Assembly (NCBI RefSeq): GCF_023266035.1
Contig: NZ_JAHFRY010000036.1
Coordinates: 1 to 32,506, forward strand
Length of the DNA: 32,506 bases
Source of the DNA: Nevskia sp.
GTDB taxonomy: Bacteria > Pseudomonadota > Gammaproteobacteria > Nevskiales > Nevskiaceae
Direction: 5' to 3'
Shown: in pieces, positions 1 to 17,360 of the stretch
Numbering within the stretch: position 1 is the stretch's first letter
How the letters are laid out: every line of letters starts with the position of its first letter
Translations under genes and position numbers: made by a program
Notes under the pieces: generated by a model
Databases searched by the model: none
What the model saw: only the letters and a program-made list of their open reading frames with translations
What the model was told of the DNA's origin: nothing

Positions 1-116
1 TGAAGGTGAAGGTCGAGCTGATCGTCCCGATCGCGATGGAAGAGCAGGTTCGCTTCGCCATCCGTGAAGGCGGCCGCACCGTTGGTGCCGGCGTCGTTAC
101 CAAGATCCTGAAGTAA
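1..116 (+). CDS. tuf: Elongation factor Tu, 3' end of first copy (partial)
   Basis: This is the C-terminal 37 codons of EF-Tu, the GTPase that carries aminoacyl-tRNA to the ribosomal A site. The reading frame starts at base 3 and stops at 114-116. It includes the conserved domain 3 end [15 protein letters not shown]. The bases 1-120 match 17026-17145 exactly, so identity with the complete tuf copy covers the whole visible coding part plus four bases beyond the stop, and then ends abruptly. That pattern is typical of two tuf genes kept alike by gene conversion. A tuf gene just upstream of a tRNA gene and secE-nusG matches the tufB position in E. coli. Everything before base 1 is unseen, so whether this copy shares the unusual switch I of the second copy is unknown. 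Confidence 0.97.
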   Translation, partial: KVKVELIVPIAMEEQVRFAIREGGRTVGAGVVTKILK

Positions 117-126
117 GTCTCGTCTG

Positions 127-163
127 CCCCGCAGGCCAGCAATGGCCTGCGGGGTTGTCGTTT
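127..163 (+). terminator. Rho-independent terminator after first tuf
   Basis: An 11-bp perfect stem (127-137 with 144-154, CCCCGCAGGCC) with a six-base loop is followed by TTGTCGTTT. It sits 10 bp after the tuf stop and should end that transcript before the tRNA promoter. Confidence 0.85.
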
Positions 164-175
164 CAGCAGCAGGCG

Positions 176-205
176 TTTACATTTTCCCCGGCACGAAGCT
201 ATACT
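176..205 (+). promoter_or_regulatory. Sigma-70 promoter for tRNA-Trp (and probably secE-nusG)
   Basis: A -35 box TTTACA (176-181) and a -10 box TATACT (200-205) are separated by 18 bp. The -10 is followed at once by CGCGCCCCC, a GC-rich discriminator of the kind linked to stringent (ppGpp/DksA) control of stable RNA genes. The tRNA begins 29 bp after the -10 box. No other promoter is evident before secE, so read-through into secE-nusG is likely. Confidence 0.8.
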
Positions 206-234
206 CGCGCCCCCTCGATTCACAGTGCGCCAAC

Positions 235-310
235 AGGGCGGTAGCTCAACTGGTAGAGCGTCGGTCTCCAAAACCGAAGGTTGCGGGTTCGAGACCCTCC
301 CGCCCTGCCA
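235..310 (+). tRNA. tRNA-Trp (anticodon CCA)
   Basis: A 76-nt cloverleaf can be drawn by eye. The acceptor stem AGGGCGG (235-241) pairs with CCGCCCT (300-306), followed by discriminator G307 and an encoded CCA end (308-310). The D stem is GCTC/GAGC. The anticodon stem TCGGT/ACCGA encloses the loop CTCCAAA, with anticodon CCA at 268-270, which reads UGG. The T arm contains GGTTCGAGACC. The gene lies between tuf and secE, a place where many gammaproteobacteria keep tRNA genes; E. coli has several other tRNAs upstream of tufB. Confidence 0.97.
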
Positions 311-343
311 CTGTGATGAAAGCAGTTTTGCCTCACGAGACCG

Positions 344-739
344 ATGGAATCCTCGAAGACAGCCGGTAGCCAGGTCGAAGAAACCGGCTCACGTTTCGAC
401 ACGTTGCTGCTGATCTCGGCCCTTGTGCTGCTGATTGGCGGTCTCGCCGTCTATTACGTGTTCCTTGAATTGCCGAAGTCCGTTCGGCTGTTGCTGCTGC
501 TCGGCAGCATCGCCGCGGCCGTCGCCGCGGTCTATCGCACGGCAATCGGCCATTCGCTCTGGTCGCATGTCCAGGGCGCCCGTGTCGAACTCCGCAAGGT
601 GGTCTGGCCTACGCGCCAGGAAAGCCTGCAAACCACGCTGATCATCGCCATTTTCGTGCTGATCGTGGCCTTGATGATGTGGGGGCTCGACGCGACCTTG
701 CTTTGGGGCGTCCAGAAGCTCACCGGACGGAGTGCCTGA
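344..739 (+). CDS. secE: Preprotein translocase subunit SecE
   Basis: SecE is the small essential subunit that clamps SecY in the inner-membrane Sec translocon. The 131-residue product is close to the 127 residues of E. coli and has the three-helix form. Hydrophobic segments lie at about residues 21-41, 48-64 and 98-122. The conserved cytoplasmic stretch [13 protein letters not shown] (about 82-94) precedes the last helix and is the family signature. The first two helices are known to be dispensable in E. coli. The ribosome-binding site is weak (ACGAGA before the ATG). The stop codon overlaps the nusG start as TGATG, so the two genes are translationally coupled. The gene probably depends on the tRNA-Trp promoter. 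Confidence 0.95.
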   Translation: MESSKTAGSQVEETGSRFDTLLLISALVLLIGGLAVYYVFLELPKSVRLLLLLGSIAAAVAAVYRTAIGHSLWSHVQGARVELRKVVWPTRQESLQTTLIIAIFVLIVALMMWGLDATLLWGVQKLTGRSA

Positions 740-1272
740 TGAGCATGCGTTGGTATGTGGTTCACGCGTACTCACAGTACGAAAACAATGTGTTGCGCGC
801 CCTGAAGGAGCGCATCACCCGCGCCGGACTTGAAGAAAAGTTCGGCGACATCCTGGTGCCGACCGAAGAAGTGGTCGAAATCCGCGATGGCCAGAAGCGC
901 ACCACGGAGCGCAAGTTCTATCCGGGCTATGTACTGGTCCAGATGGAAATGAACGAAGACACCTGGCACCTGGTCAAATCGACGCCGAAGGTCCTTGGCT
1001 TCATCGGCGGCACGCCGGACAAGCCGGCCCCGATCTCCGAGAAGGAAGCCAAATCGATCCTCAGCCGGGTCGAGGAAGCGGTCGAGAAGCCGAAGCCGAA
1101 GACGCTGTACGAGCCGGGCGAAGCCGTCCGGATCACCGAAGGCCCGTTCGCGGACTTCTCCGGTGTGGTCGAGGAAGTCAATTACGACAAGAGCCGTCTG
1201 CGAGTCGCGGTGCTGATCTTCGGCCGCGCCACACCTGTCGAACTCGAATTTTCGCAGGTGCAGAAAGGGTGA
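739..1272 (+). CDS. nusG: Transcription termination/antitermination factor NusG
   Basis: NusG binds RNA polymerase, reduces pausing, and links transcription to Rho or to the S10 protein of the leading ribosome. I chose the ATG at 739, which overlaps the secE stop and has GGAG at 729-732. It gives 177 residues starting [18 protein letters not shown], like the E. coli protein (181). The open frame extends upstream to 679, but that part is secE in another frame. The NGN domain covers about residues 1-108, with the family motif [10 protein letters not shown] near residue 60. A charged linker (EKPKPK) leads to a KOW domain at about 125-177 ([17 protein letters not shown]). Nothing is missing or odd. 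Confidence 0.97.
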   Translation: MSMRWYVVHAYSQYENNVLRALKERITRAGLEEKFGDILVPTEEVVEIRDGQKRTTERKFYPGYVLVQMEMNEDTWHLVKSTPKVLGFIGGTPDKPAPISEKEAKSILSRVEEAVEKPKPKTLYEPGEAVRITEGPFADFSGVVEEVNYDKSRLRVAVLIFGRATPVELEFSQVQKG

Positions 1273-1468
1273 ATGGTTGGCGAGCACTGCTCGCCGGGCA
1301 TTCACGACCGGCCACGGATGGCCGGGCCGAGGTCTCCAAACGAGGATGAACCCTCGCCAGGGATGGCAAAACAAACTTTGTAGACCGGACGCTTTTAGCT
1401 GTCCGGAAGTAGTCAAACCGGGGAGCCCACCTGAAAGCCGGGCGCACGTACCCATCACGGAGTAAGCA
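1273..1468 (+). promoter_or_regulatory. Structured leader between nusG and rplK; candidate L1 control region
   Basis: This 196-bp gap has no gene but holds three clear hairpins: GGCGAGC/GCTCGCC (1279-1285 with 1289-1295), CCGGCCA/TGGCCGG (1308-1314 with 1319-1325), and CCGGACGCT paired with AGC-T-GTCCGG (1385-1406, one bulged T). None has a good T tract. In E. coli, L1 represses rplK-rplA by binding the rplK leader. The GGGGAGCCC to GGGC to ACCC stretch at 1420-1453 could fold into such a site, but I could not match it to a known consensus. I see no convincing sigma-70 promoter here. Confidence 0.4.
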
Positions 1469-1900
1469 ATGGCAAAGAAAGTCCAGGCCTACATCAAGCT
1501 GCAGATTCCTGCAGGCAAGGCCAATCCGTCACCGCCCGTCGGCCCAGCACTCGGCCAGAACGGCGTCAACATCATGGAATTCTGCAAGGCGTTCAATGCC
1601 GCCACGCAGAAGCTGAAGCCGGGTATCCCGACCCCAGTCGTGATCACGGTCTACTCCGATCGTTCGTTCACCTTCATCACCAAGACCGCGCCGGCCACGG
1701 TGCTGATCAAGAAGGCCGCTGGCGTCGAGTCGGGCAGCCCGACTCCGCACACCAAGAAGGTCGGCAAGATCACTAAGAGCCAGGCCGCCGAGATCGCCAA
1801 GACCAAGTGGCCGGATCTCAACGCCGGCAGCATGGAAGCGGCAGTCAAGCTGATCGCTGGCTCGGCCCGCTCGATGGGCATCGACGTGGTGGAGGGCTAA
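1469..1900 (+). CDS. rplK: 50S ribosomal protein L11
   Basis: L11 forms the stalk base of the 50S subunit with 23S rRNA, where it contacts EF-G and RelA and is the thiostrepton-site protein. The 143-residue product matches the usual length (142 in E. coli). The N-terminal domain has the conserved proline-rich stretch [20 protein letters not shown] (residues 21-40), and the C-terminal rRNA-binding domain ends with [10 protein letters not shown]. The lysine near the N-terminus is a known target of the methylase PrmA in the family. GGAG at 1459-1462 precedes the ATG. rplA follows after 4 bp with its Shine-Dalgarno inside the end of rplK, so the pair is coupled. Confidence 0.98.
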   Translation: MAKKVQAYIKLQIPAGKANPSPPVGPALGQNGVNIMEFCKAFNAATQKLKPGIPTPVVITVYSDRSFTFITKTAPATVLIKKAAGVESGSPTPHTKKVGKITKSQAAEIAKTKWPDLNAGSMEAAVKLIAGSARSMGIDVVEG

Positions 1901-1904
1901 GAAC

Positions 1905-2609
1905 ATGGCAACCCTGATCAAGCAGTCCAAGCGTCAAAAAGCATTCGCCGACAAGATCCAGCCGGGCAAGTCGTACCCGGTCGACCAGGCCATCGAAATC
2001 CTGAAGTCCTGCGCCACGGCGAAGTTCAAGGAATCGCTCGACCTGTCGCTCAACCTCGGCATCGACGCCAAGAAGTCCGACCAGAACGTCCGCGGTTCGA
2101 CGACCTTGCCGAACGGCAACGGCAAGACCGTTCGCGTTGCCGTGTTCGCCCAGGGTGCCAAGGCTGCTGAAGCCCTGGCCGCTGGTGCCGACGTGGTCGG
2201 TATGGAAGATCTGGCCGCCAAGATGAAGGAAGGCGACCTGAACTACGGCGTGGTCATCGCCAGCCCGGACACGATGCGCGTTGTCGGTGCGCTCGGTCAG
2301 GTGCTCGGTCCGCGCGGCCTGATGCCGAATCCGAAGACCGGCACCGTGACGCCGAACGTCGCCGAAGCCGTCCGCAACGCGAAGTCGGGCCAGGCCCGTT
2401 ATCGCACCGACAAGGCCGGCATCATTCACTGCTCCATTGGTGCAGCGAATTTCGAAACCGCCAAGCTGACGGAAAACCTGCTCGCCGTGCTGCGTGATAT
2501 CCGCAAGCAGAAGCCGGCGACCTCGAAGGGCGTTTTCATCCGCAAGGTAACGCTGTCGACGACGATGGGCCCCGGCGTGCCGGTCGAGCTGTCGTCGCTG
2601 CCGGAATAA
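1905..2609 (+). CDS. rplA: 50S ribosomal protein L1
   Basis: L1 forms the mobile L1 stalk of the 50S subunit, which helps eject deacylated tRNA from the E site. In E. coli it is also the repressor of the L11 operon. The 234-residue product has the family length. It shows the conserved hinge region [16 protein letters not shown] at about residues 132-147 and the C-terminal [14 protein letters not shown] at 1891-1895 lies within the last codons of rplK, nine bases before the ATG. A strong hairpin terminator follows 11 bp after the stop, so the rplKA unit can end here. Confidence 0.98.
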   Translation: MATLIKQSKRQKAFADKIQPGKSYPVDQAIEILKSCATAKFKESLDLSLNLGIDAKKSDQNVRGSTTLPNGNGKTVRVAVFAQGAKAAEALAAGADVVGMEDLAAKMKEGDLNYGVVIASPDTMRVVGALGQVLGPRGLMPNPKTGTVTPNVAEAVRNAKSGQARYRTDKAGIIHCSIGAANFETAKLTENLLAVLRDIRKQKPATSKGVFIRKVTLSTTMGPGVPVELSSLPE

Positions 2610-2620
2610 GAGACAAATGA

Positions 2621-2649
2621 CCGGAATGCGTTCTGCGCATTCCGGTTTT
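2621..2649 (+). terminator. Terminator or attenuator between rplA and rplJ
   Basis: A perfect 10-bp stem CCGGAATGCG (2621-2630) with CGCATTCCGG (2636-2645) encloses a five-base loop and is followed by TTTTC. The T tract is short, so some read-through into rplJ is likely. Confidence 0.75.
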
Positions 2650-2862
2650 CGGAACTTGACAGTGTGGCCTCACCGCCACGCCGTCCGAGACCGTCAGTAG
2701 GGCCGAACCGCTCACGCGGCGAGGCAGGTTAAAGGTTCGCAAGAGCCGCTGACGCAGACGGTAAGCCCTGAAGACTCACGTCGACAGGGTTCCGTAAAAG
2801 TGGATCGAGCCGCAAGGCACGATCCTGTTTGTAACGCAGCATCACCAGGAGGTTCGCGTCTA
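2650..2862 (+). promoter_or_regulatory. rplJ leader, candidate L10(L12)4 autoregulatory RNA
   Basis: The 213 bases before rplJ fold well. ACGG (2758-2761) pairs with CCGT (2792-2795), then after an asymmetric internal loop CCCTG (2766-2770) pairs with CAGGG (2785-2789). Next comes GGATCG-A-GCC-GCAA-GGC-A-CGATCC (2802-2825), a nine-pair hairpin with a GNRA tetraloop, ending 21 bases before AGGAGG. In E. coli, L10 with L7/L12 binds the rplJ leader and represses rplJL, and position and structure fit that role. I did not confirm the known consensus. TTGACA at 2656-2661 has no -10 partner at normal spacing, so the promoter that makes this leader is not identified. Confidence 0.5.
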
Positions 2863-3390
2863 ATGGCATTGCGTCTTGAAGACAAGAAGGCCCTGGTTGC
2901 GGAAGTGAATGAAGTGGCGTCACGCGCGCTGTCGGCTGTTGCGGCCGAATATCGCGGACTGTCTGCCGGCAAGTTCGACATCCTGCGCAGCAAGGCCCGT
3001 GAGAACGGGATCTATCTGCACGTGGTCAAGAACACGCTGGCAAAGCGCGCACTGGCCGGCACTCAGTTCGAGTGCATGGGCGACGCGCTGGTCGGACCGT
3101 TGGTGCTTGGATTCTCGCTGGACGATCCAGGTGCTGTTGGTCGCGTGATCAAGGACTTCGCGAAGGATAACGACAAGCTGGTGGTCAAGGCGGTTTCGAT
3201 CGGCGGGCAGCTGTATGGCTCGAAGGACATCGAACGTCTGGCTTCGCTGCCGTCCAAGGAGCAGGCGTTGGCCATGCTCATGGGCGTCATGAAGGCCCCG
3301 GTGTCGAAGTTCGTTCGCACCCTCGCAGAACCGACTGCCAAGTTCGTGCGCACCGTGCAAGCGGTGGCCGACCAGAAGCAGGCGGCCTGA
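2863..3390 (+). CDS. rplJ: 50S ribosomal protein L10
   Basis: L10 anchors the L7/L12 dimers to the 50S stalk base. I chose the ATG at 2863, which has a perfect AGGAGG at 2847-2852 and gives 175 residues beginning MALRLEDKKALVAEV. An in-frame start at 2800 would add a non-homologous prefix inside the leader. The N-terminal rRNA- and L11-binding domain includes AEYRGLSAGKFDILR (about residues 28-42) and KNTLAKRAL (about 56-64). The C-terminal helix that binds L7/L12 follows. The length is slightly above E. coli (165). It is cotranscribed with rplL, 90 bp downstream. Confidence 0.97.
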   Translation: MALRLEDKKALVAEVNEVASRALSAVAAEYRGLSAGKFDILRSKARENGIYLHVVKNTLAKRALAGTQFECMGDALVGPLVLGFSLDDPGAVGRVIKDFAKDNDKLVVKAVSIGGQLYGSKDIERLASLPSKEQALAMLMGVMKAPVSKFVRTLAEPTAKFVRTVQAVADQKQAA

Positions 3391-3480
3391 GTCGAGTCCT
3401 GACACCACAGTTTTTCCATTCACTTTCCCTGATCGGGTAAGCGGTTTGGTTCACACACTAGTCAATCGAGGTTTTTAGAA

Positions 3481-3858
3481 ATGGCACTTTCAAATCAGGA
3501 AATCCTTGACGCGATCGCCGAAAAGTCCGTCATGGACATCGTCGAGCTGGTCAAGATGATGGAAGAGAAGTTTGGCGTCTCCGCCGCTGCCGCCGTCGCC
3601 GTTGCCGGCCCGGCTGCCGGCCCGGCTGCCGCTGCTGCAATCGAGCAGACCGAGTTCACCGTCGTGATGTCGTCGTTCGGCGAGAACAAGGTCAATGTCA
3701 TCAAGGCCGTCCGTGAAATCACCGGCCTGGGTCTGAAGGAAGCGAAGGATCTGGTCGAAGCCGTCCCGGCAACGATCAAGGACGCGATCCCGAAGGCTGA
3801 CGCCGAAGCGATCGTCAAGAAGCTGTCGGATGCGGGCGCCAAGGCTGCGATCAAGTAA
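3481..3858 (+). CDS. rplL: 50S ribosomal protein L7/L12
   Basis: L7/L12 is the multi-copy stalk protein that recruits and activates translational GTPases (EF-Tu, EF-G, IF2). The 125-residue product is near the usual length (121 in E. coli). The N-terminal dimerisation domain covers about residues 1-35. The flexible hinge (about 36-58) is made almost only of Ala, Val, Gly and Pro, and the globular domain has the factor-binding stretch [20 protein letters not shown]. The hinge DNA has an exact 12-bp tandem repeat, GCCGGCCCGGCT at 3604-3615 and 3616-3627. GAGG at 3467-3470 serves as ribosome-binding site. Confidence 0.98.
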   Translation: MALSNQEILDAIAEKSVMDIVELVKMMEEKFGVSAAAAVAVAGPAAGPAAAAAIEQTEFTVVMSSFGENKVNVIKAVREITGLGLKEAKDLVEAVPATIKDAIPKADAEAIVKKLSDAGAKAAIK

Positions 3859-3899
3859 GCCTTGTCGATTCGCTCAAGCAGCACGCTGTAACCGGCGAG

Positions 3900-3933
3900 G
3901 GCTGGCCGCGCAAGCGGCCGGCCTTCTGCCGTT
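3900..3933 (+). terminator. Attenuator-like hairpin between rplL and rpoB
   Basis: A 10-bp stem (3900-3909 with 3914-3923, one G-T pair) with a GCAA tetraloop is followed by TTCTGCCGTT, a poor T tract. E. coli has a partial terminator at the same place that sets the ratio of L7/L12 to beta, and this hairpin probably does the same. Confidence 0.65.
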
Positions 3934-3992
3934 GCTACAACCGTATTTGAATGCTCCGCGCGCCTGAAGCGCGCCAAGACGAGGTAACACCG

Positions 3993-8144
<4,152 letters not shown>

Positions 8145-8147
8145 GGC

Positions 8148-8191
8148 GACAGGTCACCTGTCTGAGACGTGCTGCCGAAAGGCGCCGTCTC
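8148..8191 (+). repeat. Double palindrome in the rpoB-rpoC gap
   Basis: Four bases after the rpoB stop lies the perfect palindrome GACAGGT-C-ACCTGTC (8148-8162). It is followed by a second structure in which GAGACG (8164-8169) pairs with CGTCTC (8186-8191) around an inner GCC-GAAA-GGC hairpin. There is no T tract, so it is not a terminator. An RNase processing site or mRNA stabiliser is possible. Confidence 0.6.
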
Positions 8192-8246
8192 GGACATCAG
8201 TAATCAGCCTACTAGCCTCAAGAATTGCGGTATTGCGGAGATAGAC

Positions 8247-12509
<4,263 letters not shown>

Positions 12510-12516
12510 GAAATCA

Positions 12517-12590
12517 GCCGCTGCGGGCAACCTTCAACAGGTTTCCCGCAGCGGCCGTTGCAAGCGGCGTAGCAATCTTTTGTTCCGCCG
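12517..12590 (+). terminator. Terminator after rpoC
   Basis: An 11-bp perfect stem GCCGCTGCGGG (12517-12527) with CCCGCAGCGGC (12545-12555) holds an inner AACC/GGTT pairing. The nearest T tract is CTTTTGTT at about 12577-12584, some 20 bases later, so termination may be incomplete or Rho-assisted. It ends rpoBC just before the str promoter. Confidence 0.65.
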
Positions 12591-12594
12591 ACGA

Positions 12595-12623
12595 TTGACT
12601 AAAACCGGGCGCGCTCTTATGAT
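12595..12623 (+). promoter_or_regulatory. Sigma-70 promoter of the str operon
   Basis: TTGACT (12595-12600) and TATGAT (12618-12623) are 17 bp apart, close to consensus. The discriminator TCGCGCCCTCGCGCGC is strongly GC-rich, like the tRNA-Trp and S10 promoters here, and suggests stringent control. The leader to rpsL is about 70 nt. Confidence 0.88.
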
Positions 12624-12701
12624 TCGCGCCCTCGCGCGCAGACCGTTCATGGTCCGCACGCCATATCTTTCACAATTGGGCTTTTGAAAGCGGGAATCAC
12701 A

Positions 12702-13109
12702 GTGCCAACGATTAATCAGCTTGTTAAGACCGGTCGGACCTCCAAAGCTGCCAAGAACAAGGTTCCGGCACTTGAGGCCAGCCCGCAGAAGCGTGGCGTG
12801 TGTACTCGCGTCTATACGACCACGCCGAAAAAGCCCAACTCCGCACTCCGCAAGGTTGCGCGCGTTCGTCTGACCAATGGCTTCGAAGTCACCAGCTACA
12901 TCGGTGGTGAAGGCCATAACCTGCAGGAACACTCCGTGGTCCTGATCCGCGGCGGTCGCGTCAAGGATCTGCCCGGTGTGCGTTACCACATCGTTCGCGG
13001 TGCGCTCGACGCCTCGGGTGTCGACAAGCGTCGTCAGGGCCGTTCGAAGTACGGTGCCAAGCGTCCGAAGGCCGGCGCCGCTGCCAAGACGGCTGGCAAG
13101 AAGAAGTAA
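12702..13109 (+). CDS. rpsL: 30S ribosomal protein S12
   Basis: S12 lies at the decoding centre and controls accuracy. I chose the GTG at 12702 (MPTINQLV, CGGGA six bases upstream), which aligns with the E. coli start; a TTG at 12684 is in frame but would remove that ribosome-binding site. The product is 135 residues. The motif [13 protein letters not shown] contains the lysine where streptomycin resistance arises, and [13 protein letters not shown] contains the second such lysine and the aspartate modified by RimO; both lysines are wild type. After KYGAKRPKA the protein runs on for 11 residues ([11 protein letters not shown]) absent from E. coli (124 residues). It is the first gene of the str operon. 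Confidence 0.97.
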   Translation: MPTINQLVKTGRTSKAAKNKVPALEASPQKRGVCTRVYTTTPKKPNSALRKVARVRLTNGFEVTSYIGGEGHNLQEHSVVLIRGGRVKDLPGVRYHIVRGALDASGVDKRRQGRSKYGAKRPKAGAAAKTAGKKK

Positions 13110-13127
13110 TTCTTCTGCAAGTTATCG

Positions 13128-13156
13128 GGGTCTGCGCCTGGCGCAGGCCCTCGTTT
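13128..13156 (+). terminator. Hairpin in the rpsL-rpsG gap
   Basis: GGGTCTGCGC (13128-13137) pairs over 10 bp with GCGCAGGCCC (13141-13150) around a CTG loop and is followed by TCGTTTC. It resembles a weak terminator. In E. coli, S7 binds the rpsL-rpsG spacer to repress the str operon, so this 108-bp gap could hold such a site; I could not confirm it. Confidence 0.5.
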
Positions 13157-13190
13157 CACCACTTATTAGTTCCTGGCCATCAGCAACTAA

Positions 13191-13691
<501 letters not shown>

Positions 13692-13698
13692 GTGACGC

Positions 13699-13776
13699 TT
13701 GCCGGTTCTCCGGCAAACCGCTGCTCCCGCTCTCCTATCTGTAATGAAGCCGCGATAGATTTCGCGGCTTCGCTTT
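13699..13776 (+). repeat. Two hairpins in the rpsG-fusA gap
   Basis: TTGCCGG/CCGGCAA (13699-13705 with 13710-13716, loop TTCT) is followed by GAAGCCGCGA/TCGCGGCTTC (13746-13755 with 13762-13771), then GCTTTC. The second looks like a weak attenuator just before the fusA ribosome-binding site. Confidence 0.5.
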
Positions 13777-13794
13777 CAAGACCCGAGGTTTTCC

Positions 13795-15891
13795 GTGGCC
13801 CGCACTACGCCTATCGAGCGCTACCGCAATATCGGTATTTCCGCTCACATCGACGCCGGCAAGACGACGACGACCGAGCGCGTGCTGTTCTACACCGGCG
13901 TCAATCACAAGATTGGCGAAGTGCATGACGGCGCCGCGACGATGGACTGGATGGAACAGGAACAGGAGCGCGGCATCACGATCACGTCGGCCGCGACGAC
14001 CTGCTTCTGGAAGGGCATGGGCGCGCAGTTCGATCTGCATCGCGTCAACATCATCGATACCCCGGGACACGTCGACTTCACGATCGAAGTCGAGCGTTCG
14101 ATGCGCGTGCTCGATGGCGCCTGCATGCTGTATTGCGCCGTCGGCGGCGTGCAGCCGCAGTCGGAAACCGTCTGGCGCCAGGCCACGAAGTACAAGGTTC
14201 CGCGCATCGCGTTTGTCAACAAGATGGACCGTTCGGGCGCGAACTTCTTCAAGGTCGTCGAGCAGATGAAGAAGCGGCTCAACGCCAACCCGGTGCCGAT
14301 CCAGATTCCGATCGGTGCCGAAGAAGGTTTCCAGGGCGTTGTCGATCTCGTCAAGATGAAGGCCATTCTCTGGAATGAGGCCGACAAGGGCGTGACCTTC
14401 GAGTACGGCGAGATTCCTGCCGAGCTCGTCGATCTGGCCAATGAATGGCACGAGAAGATGGTCGAAGCTGCCGCGGAAAGCAGCGACGAGCTGATGAACA
14501 AGTATCTCGAAGGCGAGACGCTGACCGAGGAAGAGATCAAGGGCGGCATCCGTGCGCGGACGCTGAAGCTTGAAATCTTCCCGATGCTCTGCGGCTCGGC
14601 GTTCAAGAACAAGGGCGTGCAGGCGATGCTCGATGCGGTCATCGAGTACCTGCCGGCGCCGACCGACGTGCCGCCGATCGAGGCGCACGACACCGACGAC
14701 TACGAGAAGATCATCGAGCGCACCGCCGATGACAGCCAGCCGTTCTCGGCGCTCGGCTTCAAGATCATGACCGACCCGTTCGTCGGCACGCTGACCTTCA
14801 TCCGCGTCTATTCGGGCGTGCTGAAGAAGGGCGACAGCGTCTACAACTCGCGCAGCGGCAAGACCGAACGTATCGGCCGTCTGGTGCAGATGCATGCGAA
14901 CAACCGCGAAGAAATCGATGAAGTGCGCGCCGGCGACATCGCCGCCTGCATCGGTTTGAAGGACGTGTACACCGGCACCACGCTGGCTGCGCAGAACGCG
15001 CCGGTCGTGCTGGAACGCATGATCTTCCCGGAGCCGGTGATTTCGCAGGCGGTGGAACCGAAGACCAAGGTCGACCAGGAAAAGATGGGCATCGCGCTCA
15101 ATCGTCTTGCCCAGGAAGATCCGTCGTTCCGCGTCCGCACCGATGAAGAGACGGGCCAGACGGTCATCGCCGGCATGGGCGAACTGCATCTGGAAATCAT
15201 CGTCGACCGCATGAAGCGCGAGTTCAAGGTCGAAGCCAATGTCGGTCCGCCGATGGTGGCCTACCGCGAAACGCTGCGCCGCACGGTTGAAGCGGAAGGC
15301 AAGTTCGTGCGCCAGTCCGGTGGTCGCGGTCAGTACGGTCATTGCTGGATCAAGATCGAACCGCAGGAACCGGGCGCCGGTTACGAATTCGTCAACGGCA
15401 TCGTTGGCGGTGTGGTTCCGAAGGAATACGTGCCGGCCATCGACAAGGGCATCGTCGAGGCCATGAAGAATGGTGTGGTCGCCGGTTACCCGGTCGTCGA
15501 CATCAAGGTCACCGTGTTCGACGGCTCCTACCATGACGTCGATTCCAACGAAATGGCGTTCAAGGTTGCCGGTTCGATGGCGTTCAAGGAAGGCGCGCAG
15601 AAGGCCAGCCCGGTCATTCTCGAGCCGATCATGGCCGTCGAAGTGGAAACGCCGGAAGACTACATGGGTGACGTCATGGGCGATCTCAATCGCCGCCGTG
15701 GCGTGATCCTGGGCATGGACGATGTCGGTGGCGTCAAGGCGCTGAAGGCTGAAGTCCCGCTGGCAGAAATGTTCCAGTACTCGACGACTCTGCGCTCGAT
15801 GAGCCAGGGCCGCGCGACGTACACGATGGAATTCAAGAAGTACCAGGAAACGCCGGCAAACGTTGCCGCCGCCCTGGCGAAGAAGTCCTGA
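13795..15891 (+). CDS. fusA: Elongation factor G
   Basis: EF-G is the GTPase that drives translocation and, with RRF, ribosome recycling. It starts at GTG 13795, with GAGG at 13785-13788, and has 698 residues (704 in E. coli). The G domain has the P-loop [12 protein letters not shown] (about residues 17-28), a canonical G2 in [12 protein letters not shown] (about 58-69), DTPGHVDF (about 88-95) and NKMD (about 142-145). Domains II to V follow, including the domain IV motif [11 protein letters not shown] (about 506-516). The normal G2 here contrasts with the altered one in the neighbouring tuf gene. tuf follows after 53 bp. Confidence 0.99.
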   Translation: MARTTPIERYRNIGISAHIDAGKTTTTERVLFYTGVNHKIGEVHDGAATMDWMEQEQERGITITSAATTCFWKGMGAQFDLHRVNIIDTPGHVDFTIEVERSMRVLDGACMLYCAVGGVQPQSETVWRQATKYKVPRIAFVNKMDRSGANFFKVVEQMKKRLNANPVPIQIPIGAEEGFQGVVDLVKMKAILWNEADKGVTFEYGEIPAELVDLANEWHEKMVEAAAESSDELMNKYLEGETLTEEEIKGGIRARTLKLEIFPMLCGSAFKNKGVQAMLDAVIEYLPAPTDVPPIEAHDTDDYEKIIERTADDSQPFSALGFKIMTDPFVGTLTFIRVYSGVLKKGDSVYNSRSGKTERIGRLVQMHANNREEIDEVRAGDIAACIGLKDVYTGTTLAAQNAPVVLERMIFPEPVISQAVEPKTKVDQEKMGIALNRLAQEDPSFRVRTDEETGQTVIAGMGELHLEIIVDRMKREFKVEANVGPPMVAYRETLRRTVEAEGKFVRQSGGRGQYGHCWIKIEPQEPGAGYEFVNGIVGGVVPKEYVPAIDKGIVEAMKNGVVAGYPVVDIKVTVFDGSYHDVDSNEMAFKVAGSMAFKEGAQKASPVILEPIMAVEVETPEDYMGDVMGDLNRRRGVILGMDDVGGVKALKAEVPLAEMFQYSTTLRSMSQGRATYTMEFKKYQETPANVAAALAKKS

Positions 15892-15944
15892 TAAGCAACA
15901 CACCCGCGCTGTACTGAACTTGAGTCGGATTAGAGGATATTTCG

Positions 15945-17141
<1,197 letters not shown>

Positions 17142-17153
17142 GTCTGCACAAGG

Positions 17154-17192
17154 CCCCCGCGAGCCTCAGAAGGGCTTGCGGGGGTTTGTTTT
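17154..17192 (+). terminator. Rho-independent terminator of the str operon
   Basis: A 12-bp stem (17154-17165 with 17173-17184, one G-T pair), with a seven-base loop, is followed by TTTGTTTT. It is a strong terminator 12 bp after the tuf stop. It differs in sequence from the terminator after the first tuf copy. Confidence 0.9.
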
Positions 17193-17265
17193 CCCTGGTG
17201 GTTCTGCTGTCTGGAAGGTTTCGTTGTTTATTTTCTGGGTTTCCAGAAATACTTTCCAAACAGTG

Positions 17266-17294
17266 TTGCAGCAGGGTGATGGGGTCGATATAAT
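17266..17294 (+). promoter_or_regulatory. Sigma-70 promoter of the S10 operon
   Basis: TTGCAG (17266-17271) and a perfect TATAAT (17289-17294) are 17 bp apart, followed by the discriminator TCGCGCCCC. It is placed to drive the S10 genes and, through them, spc. A small inverted repeat, TTTCTGG/CCAGAAA, lies upstream at 17232-17249. Confidence 0.88.
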
Positions 17295-17310
17295 TCGCGC
17301 CCCTTAGTTC

Positions 17311-17334
17311 CCCGTTAGCCATCCGGCTACCGGG
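17311..17334 (+). promoter_or_regulatory. Leader hairpin before rpsJ
   Basis: CCCGTTAGCC (17311-17320) pairs with GGCTACCGGG (17325-17334) with one mismatch and an ATCC loop, followed by TCGTTCTTT. It starts about 10 bases after the expected transcript start. In E. coli, L4 controls the S10 operon through leader hairpins; this short one could play a similar role but is not like the E. coli leader. Confidence 0.4.
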
Positions 17335-17360
17335 TCGTTCTTTAAGACTTGAGTGAGAGC

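Noticed and set aside
2656-2661. TTGACA as the -35 box of an rplJ promoter
   Set aside because: No acceptable -10 box lies 15-19 bases downstream; the region there is GC-rich.
17349-17360. TTG start giving a longer S10
   Set aside because: The ATG at 17361 gives a protein that matches the family length, and the TTG has no Shine-Dalgarno.
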